From the NCBI RefSeq assembly GCF_000224415.1, contig NZ_AFXQ01000003.1, forward strand, positions 62,001 through 126,000: a stretch of DNA of 64,000 nucleotides. Reading direction: 5' to 3'. Each line of letters opens with the position of its first letter. Positions within the stretch are counted from its first letter, which is position 1. Source of the DNA: Citricoccus sp. CH26A. GTDB taxonomy: Bacteria > Actinomycetota > Actinomycetes > Actinomycetales > Micrococcaceae. The notes beneath the pieces were generated by a model. It did not search any database. It was not told the origin of the DNA and was given only the letters and a program-made list of their open reading frames with translations. This document shows positions 8,500-19,282 of the stretch, one piece after another. Both the position numbers and the translations under genes were made by a program.

Positions 8500-9054
8500 A
8501 TGAGCACCCCGGACACCACGCGCGAGCCCACCGGCCGGATCATCGACGGCCCAGAGGGACCGGCCATCCAGATCACCAGGACCCTCCCGCACGCCGTCGA
8601 GGACGTGTGGAACCACCTGGCGGACCCGGCGCTGCTGGCGAGGTGGTACGGCACCTACACCGGGGACCCGGCCACCGGCAGCGTGCAGCTGGCCATGGTC
8701 GAGGCCCCGGACCAGCCGGGGCAGTGCACCATCGAGGCCTGCGATCGGCCCCACCGCCTCCACGTGGTCCTGCAGGACCCGGCCGGGGCGGCCTGGCGCC
8801 TGCGCCTCACCCTGGACTCCGCCGACACCGGGAGGGGCACCGCACTGGTCTTCACCCAGCCGATCGCCGGCTTCGAGCAGATGGCCCCCGACGTCGGCCC
8901 CGGCTGGGAGTACTACCTGGACCGGCTGGAGGCGGCGCTGGAGGGCGGCGACGTGGAGGCCGTGGACTTCGCCGACTTCCACCCGCACCTGCGGGAGCAC
9001 TACACGCCCGTGGAGCCCACCCCGAGCGGCCCGGAGGGGGACAGCCGGGCGTGA
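8500..9054 (+). CDS. SRPBCC / AHSA1-like domain protein
   Basis: A 184-residue protein of the Bet v1-like SRPBCC superfamily. The sequence ITRTLPHAVEDVWNHLADPALLARWYG is the usual start of an AHSA1-type domain, and LVFTQPIAGFEQM leads to the long C-terminal helix GWEYYLDRLEAALEG. Such proteins bind hydrophobic ligands or act as co-chaperones, and are often encoded next to a small regulator. Here the downstream gene is a Crp/Fnr regulator whose GTG overlaps this stop codon (GTGA), so the two are probably translationally coupled. Confidence 0.8.
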   Translation: MSTPDTTREPTGRIIDGPEGPAIQITRTLPHAVEDVWNHLADPALLARWYGTYTGDPATGSVQLAMVEAPDQPGQCTIEACDRPHRLHVVLQDPAGAAWRLRLTLDSADTGRGTALVFTQPIAGFEQMAPDVGPGWEYYLDRLEAALEGGDVEAVDFADFHPHLREHYTPVEPTPSGPEGDSRA

Positions 9055-9752
9055 GGCCGGACAGCGCAGACCTGCTCGACCACGAGCACCGCTTCGCCTG
9101 CGTGTCCAGCGTCCCGCTGTTCAGCGGGGTGGAGGAGGAGGACCGGCACCGGATCGCCGAACGCGTCATCACCCGGCCCTACCGGCGCGGCGAGGTGGTC
9201 TACTCGATCGGGGACAGCCCCGGCCTGCAGATCGTGCACTCCGGACGGGTCAGGCAGTCCCGGGTGCTGGAGAACGGCAACGAGCAGCTGCTGCGGGTGC
9301 TCTCACCCGGGGACTTCACCGGGGAGCACGCGCTGCTGAGCGACGAACCGGTCACCTCCCTGGCCGTGGCGGCCACGGACGCCCAGGTCTGCTCCCTGGC
9401 GCGCGCGGACATGGACCGGTTCCTGGCGGCCTACCCCCGGGTGGCCATGACCATGCTGCGGACCGTGGCCCGCCGGCTGGAGGCGACCGAGCACCAGGTC
9501 GCGGAGATCACCGGCCGCTCCGTGGAGTCCCGGCTGGGGGAGTACCTCGTGGCCGCCGCCGCCGAGGCCGGCGCGGCACCGGGCTCCGAGTACAGGCTGC
9601 CGATGCCCAAGAAGGACCTGGCCTCCTACCTCGGCACCACCCCGGAGACCCTGTCCCGGCGCCTGCACGCGCTCGCGGACCAGGGCCTGGTCCGTCTCGG
9701 CCGCGGCAACCGGGTCACCGTGCTGGACGAGCCCGGGTTGCTGCTGCTCTGA
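9051..9752 (+). CDS. Crp/Fnr-family transcriptional regulator
   Basis: A 233-residue DNA-binding regulator. The N-terminal cyclic-nucleotide-like sensor domain contains VVYSIGDSPGLQIVHSGRV and LLRVLSPGDFTGEHALLSDEP. A long dimer helix and a C-terminal winged HTH follow, with recognition segment KKDLASYLGTTPETLSRRL. The N-terminal Fnr cysteine cluster is absent (only single Cys residues), so an oxygen-sensing Fe-S cluster is unlikely. It resembles the ArcR/Fnr-like branch more than true Crp; the effector is unknown. The GTG start overlaps the SRPBCC stop. Confidence 0.85.
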   Translation: MRPDSADLLDHEHRFACVSSVPLFSGVEEEDRHRIAERVITRPYRRGEVVYSIGDSPGLQIVHSGRVRQSRVLENGNEQLLRVLSPGDFTGEHALLSDEPVTSLAVAATDAQVCSLARADMDRFLAAYPRVAMTMLRTVARRLEATEHQVAEITGRSVESRLGEYLVAAAAEAGAAPGSEYRLPMPKKDLASYLGTTPETLSRRLHALADQGLVRLGRGNRVTVLDEPGLLLL

Positions 9753-9764
9753 ACCGCGGGCCGG

Positions 9765-10124
9765 TCAGCCGTGGCTCTCCTCCTCGACCCCCGTGACGGT
9801 GGTCAGCAGGAACACGCTGTCCTCGAGGGCGAGCACGCCGTGGCGTTCCTTGGTCAGCTGCACCAGCTGACCCACGCCCAGCCGCTGGTCGCCCCCGATG
9901 CCGGCGGTGACCTCCAGGGATCCCTGGAGCACCTGGAGGGTGGCCGCCGGTGGGGCGTTGTGGTCGGCCAGCCGGGCGCCGTCGGTCAGCGCGATGATCG
10001 ACTGTCGCAAGTGGCCGTCGCGCAGCAGCAGGTCTCCGTGCCGGCCGTGCGGGTTGGCCCGGGCGGCATCCAGGGTGCTGCCGATCAGGGCCGTCAGGTC
10101 ATGGGGTCCGGGCGAGTAGGTCAT
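9765..10124 (-). CDS. Small cupin-domain protein
   Basis: A 119-residue single-domain cupin. The two cupin motifs are recognisable in HNAPPAATLQVLQGSLEV and VGQLVQLTKERHGVLALEDSVFLL, although the usual metal-binding His/Glu set is incomplete. Similar small cupins in Micrococcaceae have no assigned reaction. It converges with the Crp/Fnr gene, 12 nt apart. Confidence 0.75.
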   Translation of the reverse strand: MTYSPGPHDLTALIGSTLDAARANPHGRHGDLLLRDGHLRQSIIALTDGARLADHNAPPAATLQVLQGSLEVTAGIGGDQRLGVGQLVQLTKERHGVLALEDSVFLLTTVTGVEEESHG

Positions 10125-10130
10125 GGGATC

Positions 10131-10136
10131 ACCGTA
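10131..10136 (-). promoter_or_regulatory. Leaderless -10 hexamer (TACGGT on minus strand)
   Basis: TACGGT on the minus strand ends 6 nt before the cupin ATG at 10124; no ribosome site is visible. Confidence 0.5.
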
Positions 10137-10147
10137 GCCGGTGGGCC

Positions 10148-10642
10148 TCAGCCGAGGGCACCCATGAGCGTGTAGGACAGCCCGCCGAACACTCCGGCGT
10201 AGAGGGTGATGGCGACGGCCTGCCAGGCGATCACGTAGCCCTTGGCGGCGCCGAAGGAGACCAGTGCGGCGGAGGTGAAGTGGGTGGGCAGCAGGAAGGG
10301 ACCGAGCAGTGAGACCCCGGGCACCCCGTACCTCTCGAAGGCACGGCGGGTCCTGCGCTGCCGTGGGCTCAACGGTGCCGGCGCCCGTCCCTGGGCGATC
10401 CGGCGGTTCAGCACCGCGGTACGGGCCCGGTCGAAGGACAGCACGATGACGGTGACGATGGCGAGGTTGGCCAGGATGGCCACCGGGATCGACAGCCATG
10501 GGCTGATCCCGGCGACCGCGCCGATGATCGCCGCACCCTCGCCCTCCACGAACGGGATGAGGGCGGACACGGCGACCCCGAGGAATTGCAGGGCGGTGGG
10601 GAGGGAGTCGGTGAACTGCTGGAGGTCCTGGACCAGGTCCAT
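10148..10642 (-). CDS. Small multidrug export (Sm_multidrug_ex-like) membrane protein
   Basis: A 164-residue integral membrane protein resembling the putative small multidrug export family (PF06695), distantly DedA-like. About four hydrophobic segments are visible (near residues 18-32, 40-70, 105-135 and 140-162). The family-like signature is YGVPGVSLLGPFLLPTHFTS. The family name comes from loose early assignment; transport of drugs is not demonstrated for most members. An AAGG ribosome site precedes the ATG at 10642. Confidence 0.7.
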   Translation of the reverse strand: MDLVQDLQQFTDSLPTALQFLGVAVSALIPFVEGEGAAIIGAVAGISPWLSIPVAILANLAIVTVIVLSFDRARTAVLNRRIAQGRAPAPLSPRQRRTRRAFERYGVPGVSLLGPFLLPTHFTSAALVSFGAAKGYVIAWQAVAITLYAGVFGGLSYTLMGALG

Positions 10643-10719
10643 GGCGGGGCCTTTCGTCGTCGGTGCCGGTCGGGTGTCTCCAGCCTCCTGCGGTACCGGT
10701 GCCCGCGGCAGTGCCGCCG

Positions 10720-10768
10720 TGTCACCGGTTCGCGGGCGCCTGTCACCACCGGGCCGTGACAGTTGTCA
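10720..10768 (+). promoter_or_regulatory. Candidate operator: TGTCACC repeats and TGACA-gt-TGTCA palindrome
   Basis: TGTCACC occurs at 10720-10726 and again at 10741-10747, exactly 21 bp apart on the same DNA face. A perfect inverted repeat TGACA-gt-TGTCA follows at 10757-10768. The array ends 7 bp before the -10 of the histidine kinase, so it lies over the -35 region. Binding by the downstream NarL-type regulator is an inference. Confidence 0.45.
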
Positions 10769-10774
10769 TCGGCC

Positions 10775-10780
10775 TACTGT
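10775..10780 (+). promoter_or_regulatory. Leaderless -10 hexamer TACTGT
   Basis: TACTGT ends 7 nt before the GTG start of the histidine kinase, with no ribosome site between. Confidence 0.55.
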
Positions 10781-10787
10781 GGATGCC

Positions 10788-12125
10788 GTGACCGAACCCC
10801 ACGACCCCGTTCCCCGGCCCTCCGGGCAGTTCCCGACGGCGGCGCCCGGCACCGCTGCGGACCCGGCCGCGGTGGTGCCCGGCCACGGCGTCACGGCGAC
10901 GTGGTGGTACACCTTCGTCTCCATGGCGTTCTTCGCCCTGTTCCTGCCGGTGACCTTCCTCGGCGTGCAACGGGGACTGGTGGCCGACGCGGGCCCCGCA
11001 CCCGAGGCCCTGGTGGGTGCCGTGGACGTGCTGTTCCTGGTCAGCGCCGTCGGCGCGGTCTACGGGTGCCACCTGCAGCGGGCCGGCCTGGGCAGCGGCT
11101 GGCCGGGGCCGCGCGATGTGGCGCTCGTGCTGGTCCCGCCGGCGGTGGCGTGGGTGCTCACCCTCTGGCTGCCGGGAGCCGCGATGACCGGCGCGTTCCC
11201 CGTGTGGCTGGGCCTGAACGTCCTGGTGCCGGTGTTGCCGCGGATCCACCGTCGGGTGGTCCTGACGGCCGCGGCGGCGCTCTACGGCGTGCACTGGTGG
11301 CTGGGCGGGGAACTGGCCGGTCCAGGCCCGGAGAACCGCTACCTGGTCTCCCTGGTGGTCTTCACCGTGCTGTGCCCGGCGGTCTTCCTGCTCTCCGCCT
11401 GGTGGTGGGACGTCGTGGTCCGGCTCGATGGCGCTCGCCGCGACGCCGGCCAGCTCGCCGTGGCCCGGGAGCGGTTGCGCTTCGCCTCGGACCTGCACGA
11501 CATCCAGGGCCACCACCTGCAGGTCATCGCCCTCAAGGCCGAACTCGCCGAGCGCCTGCTGGACCGCGACCCGGTGGCGGCCCGCGAGCACGTCCACGAG
11601 GTGCGCAGCCTGGCCCGCACGGCCCTCGAGGAGACCCGCGCCCTCGTGCGGGACCTGCGCCAGGTGTCCCTCGAGGAGGAACTCGCCAACGCCCAGGACG
11701 TGCTCCGGGCCGCCGGCGCCGCCACCTCCCTGCGGGCCGTCGAGGTGGAAGACGCGGCGGCGCGCACCCTGTTCGGCCTGGCCGTGCGAGAGGCCGCCAC
11801 CAACGTCCTGCGCCACTCCGAGGCCGCCACCGTGACGATCACCCTGGAGCACCGGGCGGAGGAGACGGTGCTGACGGTCCGCAACGACGGCGCCGTGGTC
11901 ACCGATCCGGTGACCACGGCCTCGACCACGGGCTCCACCACGGCGGTCCCGGGAACCGGACTGACCGGGCTGCACCGGCGCTTCGCGACGTACGGCGGCA
12001 CGGTGACCGGCGCCCTGGCGGACGGTGAGCACGTGCTGCGGGCCCGCCTGCCCCGGACCGTTGCGGCGGGAACGACGACCGAGATGCCTGAGACGACCGA
12101 AGAGAGCGAGGGAGACCCCAGATGA
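10788..12125 (+). CDS. Sensor histidine kinase, DesK/NarX-like (HisKA_3)
   Basis: A 445-residue membrane sensor kinase. Residues ~35-210 contain about five to six hydrophobic segments with no extracytoplasmic domain. The HisKA_3 dimerisation helix carries phospho-acceptor H237 in SDLHDIQGHHLQ. A HATPase_c domain follows, with N-box REAATNVLRHSEA and G-box GTGLTGLHRR. The DLHDxxGHHL signature is typical of DesK-type kinases. Its stop overlaps the response-regulator start (ATGA), so the pair is one operon. The signal is unknown; transmembrane-only sensors often report on membrane state or cell-envelope stress. The GTG at 10788 was chosen because it follows the -10 by 7 nt. Confidence 0.9.
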   Translation: MTEPHDPVPRPSGQFPTAAPGTAADPAAVVPGHGVTATWWYTFVSMAFFALFLPVTFLGVQRGLVADAGPAPEALVGAVDVLFLVSAVGAVYGCHLQRAGLGSGWPGPRDVALVLVPPAVAWVLTLWLPGAAMTGAFPVWLGLNVLVPVLPRIHRRVVLTAAAALYGVHWWLGGELAGPGPENRYLVSLVVFTVLCPAVFLLSAWWWDVVVRLDGARRDAGQLAVARERLRFASDLHDIQGHHLQVIALKAELAERLLDRDPVAAREHVHEVRSLARTALEETRALVRDLRQVSLEEELANAQDVLRAAGAATSLRAVEVEDAAARTLFGLAVREAATNVLRHSEAATVTITLEHRAEETVLTVRNDGAVVTDPVTTASTTGSTTAVPGTGLTGLHRRFATYGGTVTGALADGEHVLRARLPRTVAAGTTTEMPETTEESEGDPR

Positions 12126-12724
12126 TCCGCGTCCTGATCGCCGATGACGAGGTGATGATCCGCAGCGCCCTGGAGAGCCTGCTGGGACTGGAGGAGGACA
12201 TCGAGGTGGCCGCCGGAGTCGACGACGGTCACCAGGCGGTGGCGGCGGCCCGCGAGCACGCGCCGGACGTGTGCCTGCTGGACCTGGAGATGCCGGGACT
12301 GGACGGCGTGGAGGCGGCCGAGCAGATCCTGCGGCAGGTGGCCACCCGGGTCATCATCGTCACCCGCCACGCCCGCCCCGGCGTGCTGCGCCGTGCCCTG
12401 GGGGCGAGGGTCTCCGGGTTCGTGCCGAAGTCCACGCCGGCCGAGGACCTGGCCCGGGTGATCCGGGACGTGGCCGCCGGCCGCCGCTACGTGGACCCGG
12501 ACATCGCGGCCACCGCCCTGGGCGGGGAGCGCAGCCCCCTGACCGACCGCGAGCTGGACGTGCTGCGCGCGGGCCGGGACGCGGCCACGGTGCAGCAGAT
12601 CGCCGACCGGCTGCACCTGGCCCCCGGCACCGTGCGGAACTACCTGTCCTCGGCCATGGGCAAGCTGGGCGTGGGCACCCGGCGGGAGGCCTCGCAGGTG
12701 GCCTGGGAACAGGGCTGGATCTAA
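12122..12724 (+). CDS. NarL/FixJ-family response regulator
   Basis: A 200-residue response regulator. The receiver domain has the acidic pocket near residues 8-10 (ADDE) and phospho-acceptor D54 in CLLDLEMPGLDG, with Thr/Lys switch positions (TRHAR, PKSTP). The C-terminal LuxR-type HTH has SPLTDRELDVLRAGRD and APGTVRNYLSSAMGKLGV. It is the cognate partner of the upstream kinase. Its stop codon overlaps that of the opposing YihY-like gene by 3 nt. The repeats upstream of the kinase may be its autoregulatory site. Confidence 0.92.
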   Translation: MIRVLIADDEVMIRSALESLLGLEEDIEVAAGVDDGHQAVAAAREHAPDVCLLDLEMPGLDGVEAAEQILRQVATRVIIVTRHARPGVLRRALGARVSGFVPKSTPAEDLARVIRDVAAGRRYVDPDIAATALGGERSPLTDRELDVLRAGRDAATVQQIADRLHLAPGTVRNYLSSAMGKLGVGTRREASQVAWEQGWI

Positions 12725-13860
12725 CCGGCGCGGTCCCGGGCCTCATACGGCTGCCCGGTCGAGACCTCCCGGTCCAGGGCGTCGATCGACCAGAACGTGT
12801 CCGCCTCGGCGAGCCACGGGCTGGCCGGCAGCGTCACGGGCTCGCCGGTGCGCACCGACCGCGCCACCGCTCGGGCCGTGGTCCGCGCCCTGGCGGTGTC
12901 CTCGTCGAGGAACTCCAGCACCCCGGTGTGGCGGGTGCGAAGCTGCAGCACGTCCCCGGCGGGCAGCCCGGCGGCCAGCTGGCGCCCGCGCAGCAGCTCG
13001 GCGTCGAAGGCGGCCCCGGCCACCAGCACGATGTAGCTGATCCACGCGATCACCATGATCACCACGAGGCCGTTCAGGGTGCCGATGATCCGGTCGAACG
13101 TGCCGAAGCGCTCCGCCAGCCAGCCCAGCAGCACGGTCATGGCGAACAGGGCCAGCACGGCGGTGAGCCCGCCCCAGGACATCCAGCGGAAGGGCGGCTG
13201 CACCACGTTGGGCCCCCAGTGGTAGGCCACGGTGACCACGAACACGATCACCGCCAGGATCACCGGCCACTTCAGCAGGTTCCAGGCGGCCACGGTGGTG
13301 GCGGGCAGCCCCAACAGGTCGCCGAGGCGCTCCGAGAGCCCACCGCCGATCAGCACCAGCAGCAGCACGGCGATCACCGCGATCATCAGCGCCAGTGTCT
13401 CGACGAAGATCACGGTCCGGAACCACAGGAACCTGCGGCCCTCGCGGGTGTCGTGGATGCGGTGCATGGCCCGGTGGAAGGAGGCGAGCACGTTGGAGGC
13501 GGCGATGATCGAGCCGATCAGGCCCAGCACCACCCCCGGCACGCCGCCGTCGGTGTTGGCCAGTGCCAGCAGCGCCGCCGTGACGACGTCCGGGTTCAAC
13601 CCGGGCAGCAGCTCGTGCAGCAGCTCGGCACCGGTGTGCACCGTCTCGTCCTCCAGGCCCAGCAGGGAGACGATGGACACCACGGCGATCGCGGCCGGCA
13701 CCACGGAGAGCAGCGAGTAGAAGGCCATGGACCCGGCCACGTCCCAGACCTGCATGTCCACGAGCTTCATGACGGTGCGCCGAATGACGTGGAGCAGCGT
13801 CACCCGCGGGCGCCGGTAGGTGCGCTCCGGCGCCGGGCGGCGGAACAGGTGACTGGGCAT
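12721..13860 (-). CDS. YihY/BrkB-family inner membrane protein
   Basis: A 379-residue polytopic membrane protein of the YihY/virulence factor BrkB family. About six transmembrane helices are visible. The family-like motif MAFYSLLSVVPAAIAVVS is at the N-terminus, GSIIAASNVLASFHRAMHRI follows, and WISYIVLVAGAAFDAEL is near residue 280. The C-terminal ~80 residues are soluble and Arg-rich. The family is poorly characterised; ribonuclease BN annotation of relatives is historical and wrong. The gene stands alone and may be leaderless. Confidence 0.88.
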   Translation of the reverse strand: MPSHLFRRPAPERTYRRPRVTLLHVIRRTVMKLVDMQVWDVAGSMAFYSLLSVVPAAIAVVSIVSLLGLEDETVHTGAELLHELLPGLNPDVVTAALLALANTDGGVPGVVLGLIGSIIAASNVLASFHRAMHRIHDTREGRRFLWFRTVIFVETLALMIAVIAVLLLVLIGGGLSERLGDLLGLPATTVAAWNLLKWPVILAVIVFVVTVAYHWGPNVVQPPFRWMSWGGLTAVLALFAMTVLLGWLAERFGTFDRIIGTLNGLVVIMVIAWISYIVLVAGAAFDAELLRGRQLAAGLPAGDVLQLRTRHTGVLEFLDEDTARARTTARAVARSVRTGEPVTLPASPWLAEADTFWSIDALDREVSTGQPYEARDRAG

Positions 13861-13866
13861 GGGACG

Positions 13867-13872
13867 AGCGTA
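13867..13872 (-). promoter_or_regulatory. Leaderless -10 hexamer (TACGCT on minus strand)
   Basis: TACGCT on the minus strand ends 6 nt before the ATG of the YihY-like gene at 13860. Confidence 0.5.
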
Positions 13873-13887
13873 GTCCGCCCGGCCCGG

Positions 13888-14682
13888 TCAGAACTCGACG
13901 TCGGTGGGATTCAGCACGCGGGCCAGGAAGTCCTGGGTGCGCGGCTGCTGCGGGTTCCCGATGACCTGGGCGGCCGGGCCCTGCTCGACCACCACGCCGC
14001 CGTCCATGAACACCACGCGGTCGGCCACCTCACGGGCGAAGCTCATCTCGTGGGTGACCACGAGCATCGTCATTCCCACGCCGGCCAGCCGGCGCATCAC
14101 CGCCAGCACCTCGCCGACGGTCTCGGGGTCCAGCGCCGAGGTCGGCTCGTCGAAGAGCATCAGCTGTGGGTCCATGGACAGTGCGCGGGCGATCGCCACG
14201 CGCTGCTGCTGGCCGCCGGAGAGCTGGTCCGGGTAGCGTCCCTCCATCCCGGCCAACCCCACGCGCTCGAGGTTGGCCTTCGCGACGTCGGCCGACTCGG
14301 CCTTGCCCCGGTGCAGCACCTTGACCTGGGCGACCGTGCAGTTCTCCAGGACGGTCAGGTGCGGGAAGAGGTTGAAGTGCTGGAAGACCATGCCCACGTG
14401 CCGGCGCATGGCGTTGAGGTCCACGTCCTCGTCGGTGGCCTCGAACCCGCCCACGGTGACGGTCCCGGAGTCGGGGACCTCCAGCAGGTTCACGCAGCGC
14501 AGCAGGGTGGACTTGCCGGAACCGGAGGGGCCGATCAGGCAGACCACCTCGCCGGGGGCGACCGTCAGGTCGATCCCCTTCAGCACGTGGTTGGAGCCGA
14601 AGGACTTGTTCAGTCCGGTGATGGAGACCCCGGAGGCCTGGACGGAGGGAGCGGCCGGAGAGGCGGGGGAGGGATTCGTCAT
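13888..14682 (-). CDS. Polar amino-acid ABC importer, ATP-binding subunit
   Basis: A 264-residue GlnQ/HisP-type ATPase that energises amino-acid uptake with the neighbouring permease. It has Walker [11 protein letters not shown]-loop VFQHFNLF, signature LSGGQQQR, Walker [13 protein letters not shown] and the switch His in VVTHEMSF. It is the last gene of the operon binding protein - permease - ATPase, with 43 nt between permease stop and this start. The exact amino acid cannot be told from the ATPase. Confidence 0.92.
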   Translation of the reverse strand: MTNPSPASPAAPSVQASGVSITGLNKSFGSNHVLKGIDLTVAPGEVVCLIGPSGSGKSTLLRCVNLLEVPDSGTVTVGGFEATDEDVDLNAMRRHVGMVFQHFNLFPHLTVLENCTVAQVKVLHRGKAESADVAKANLERVGLAGMEGRYPDQLSGGQQQRVAIARALSMDPQLMLFDEPTSALDPETVGEVLAVMRRLAGVGMTMLVVTHEMSFAREVADRVVFMDGGVVVEQGPAAQVIGNPQQPRTQDFLARVLNPTDVEF

Positions 14683-14725
14683 GGGATCGACTTTCTCGGG
14701 ATCGTCGTCTGGACCGTCAGGACCG

Positions 14726-15613
14726 TCAGGACCGGGAGCGGCCGGCGCCGCGGGACTCGAAGCGGCGGGCGAGCAGGGACAGCGGCACCGTGATGATGAG
14801 GTACATCAGTCCGGCCACCAGCACGGGGGTCAGCCCGGCGCCCAGGGCGGTGATCCCGTCTCGGCCGAACTTGGTCAGCTCGAACTCGTGGGCGGCCAGG
14901 CCCAGGACGTAGACCAGGGAGGAGTCCTTGGTGAGCAGGATGACCTCGTTGGTCAGCGGCGGCAGCACCAGCCGGAAGGCCTGCGGGATGACGATCGTGA
15001 CCATGGCCCGCCAGCCCGGCATGCCCAGCGACCGGGCGGCCTCGTACTGGCCCTTGGGCACGGCCTGCAGGCCGGCTCGCAGGGTCTCCGAGATGTAGGC
15101 GGCGGACACCAGGCCCAGCGAGGCCATGACGACGACCGGGATCGGCCACTGCACCCCGAAGGCGAACGGGACGCCGTAGCCGAACGCCAGGAACACCAGC
15201 AGCGCGGGCACGCCGCGGAAGAACTCGGTGTAGACGGTGGCCAGCCAGCGGTAGGGCGGGAACGCGGACATCCGCATCAGGGCCAGCACGATGCCGCCCA
15301 CCAGGCCCACGGCGAACGAGGTCGCGGTGTAGAGCAGCGTGTTGCCGAACCCGATGAGGATGATGTCCGGGAACATCGGGGCCACCGCGGCGAAGTTGAA
15401 CACCGATTCGCCCACGGTCTGCCAGTCCACGGCCAGCAGGACGGCGATGATCGCCGCCACGAAGACCGCCGCCTGGATGCCCAGGGAGATCCGGCGACGG
15501 CGGCGCGCGCCCCCCGGCCGGACGGCGTCCGGGCCCCGGGGCGTCGCCTGGGCGGGGCCGGCGTCGGGACCCGGCTGCGGGACCGGGGCGCCCCCGGGCT
15601 GGTTCTCACTCAC
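14726..15613 (-). CDS. Polar amino-acid ABC importer, permease subunit
   Basis: A 295-residue permease of the HEQRo/GlnP family. About five transmembrane helices follow a Pro/Gly/Arg-rich cytoplasmic N-terminus of ~55 residues. The typical start is [20 protein letters not shown]. The EAA coupling loop reads [24 protein letters not shown]. The GTG at 15613 overlaps the stop of the binding-protein gene (GTGA), so translation is coupled. If the upstream frameshifts are real, coupling would depend on ribosomes reaching that stop. Confidence 0.9.
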   Translation of the reverse strand: MSENQPGGAPVPQPGPDAGPAQATPRGPDAVRPGGARRRRRISLGIQAAVFVAAIIAVLLAVDWQTVGESVFNFAAVAPMFPDIILIGFGNTLLYTATSFAVGLVGGIVLALMRMSAFPPYRWLATVYTEFFRGVPALLVFLAFGYGVPFAFGVQWPIPVVVMASLGLVSAAYISETLRAGLQAVPKGQYEAARSLGMPGWRAMVTIVIPQAFRLVLPPLTNEVILLTKDSSLVYVLGLAAHEFELTKFGRDGITALGAGLTPVLVAGLMYLIITVPLSLLARRFESRGAGRSRS

Positions 15614-16426
15614 TGCGCGGCCTCCTCGCCGAACCAACGGACCCGGGACTCGTCCAGGGTGCCGTCCTCTTCCATGTCGAGCAGCGTCTGGTTGACGAAG
15701 CTCAGCAGCAGCGCGTTGTCCGGGGAGATGCCCATGCCCAGCTGCTCACCGGTCGCGAAGGTCTCCACGACCTCGTAGGCCGGGTCGTCCTTGAGCTGGT
15801 AGAGCAGCACCGAGCCGTTGCCGAGCACCGCGTCCGCGCCGCCGGAGCGCAGGCCCTCGACCTGCACGCCGCCGTCCTCGAACTGCACGATGTCCAGGCC
15901 GTTCTCCTCGGCGAAGGCCTCGCCGGTGGTCGCCTGCTGGACGCCGATGCGCTTGCCCTGCGCGGACTCCAGGTCCGTGATGCCGGAGCCGACCGGGGCC
16001 ACGAGCACGAGGTCGTCGTCCAGGTAGGGGATCGAGAAGGCCATCGTCTGCCGGCGCTCGTCCGTGATGGTGATCGAGGAGATGTTCACGTCGCAGCCGG
16101 TCAGCGAGGCGCCGGACTGGATGGCCTCGAAGGAGGAGTCCACGATGCTCAGCTCCGCGCCGAGGTCGTCGGCGATGCGCTGCACGATGTCGATGTCGTA
16201 GCCGACGGTCTTGCCGTCCTGCTGGAACTCGAACGGGGGTAGGGGATGTCCGAGCAGACGGTGAGCTGGCCGGGGTTCAGCAGCGGGACGGACTCGTTCA
16301 GGGCGACCTCGCCGCCGTTGCCGGCGCCGCCGGAGTCGGCCGGGCCGAGCACCGCGCACCCGGACAGGGCCAGGGTGCCGGCGCAGAGGGCGGTCGCGGC
16401 GAGCCGCCGGACGCGTGAGGGGGCAT
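15610..16426 (-). pseudogene. Amino-acid ABC importer binding protein (lipoprotein), two frameshifts
   Basis: This gene encodes an SBP_bac_3-type periplasmic-binding lipoprotein in three reading frames. It starts at ATG 16426. A signal peptide with lipobox LSGC is read in a second frame (roughly 16418-16240), and the ligand-binding domain from PFEFQQDGKTVGYDID onward in a third, to the stop at 15610. Each frame change falls on a run of five C (minus strand) at 16419-16423 and 16235-16239. One extra C in each run would restore a continuous protein of about 272 residues, giving the family motif SDIPYPPFEF. The two deletions may be sequencing errors or real inactivation. Confidence 0.8.
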
Positions 16427-16465
16427 GATCGGCCTTCCGTGGAACGGGGATGGTCCAAGGCAGTC

Positions 16466-16471
16466 AGGATA
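16466..16471 (-). promoter_or_regulatory. Candidate -10 hexamer for the amino-acid importer operon
   Basis: TATCCT on the minus strand lies 39 nt upstream of the ATG at 16426, whose GGAAGG ribosome site is well placed. The same hexamer precedes the P-type ATPase. No convincing -35. Confidence 0.35.
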
Positions 16472-16593
16472 GTGCCCAGTGGGTCCGCCGTCGACGCGCA
16501 CCGCCGTCGGGGACCCCGGGACAGCCCGGTACCGCGCGCGTACGGTGGTGCCGATGGCCGCCTGAACCGGGGAATAGCGCGGTGCGCGGCAGG

Positions 16594-16614
16594 GTTGAGT
16601 CAAGTACACTCAAG
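16594..16614 (+). promoter_or_regulatory. HAIR element (HspR operator) upstream of clpB
   Basis: TTGAGT-N7-ACTCAAG matches the HspR-associated inverted repeat CTTGAGT-N7-ACTCAAG with only the first base changed (G for C). It lies 61 bp before the clpB start. HspR repression of clpB through HAIR is established in Streptomyces and Mycobacterium, so heat-shock control by HspR is strongly suggested. TTGAGT may also act as the -35. Confidence 0.85.
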
Positions 16615-16675
16615 TTCGAGTAGGACCCACTTTCCGCCAGTGACCGCCCGGGGGACCGGGAGGGAGGAGCACGCC

Positions 16676-19279
<2,604 letters not shown>

Positions 19280-19282
19280 GCG

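Noticed and set aside
10242-10787. N-terminal extension of the histidine kinase frame
   Set aside because: It runs antisense through the small membrane protein gene. The GTG at 10788 with its TACTGT -10 is a much better start.
15610-16426. Programmed ribosomal frameshifting in the binding-protein gene
   Set aside because: Two shifts in one gene at plain C runs, without a slippery heptamer or downstream pseudoknot, fit deletion or sequencing error better.
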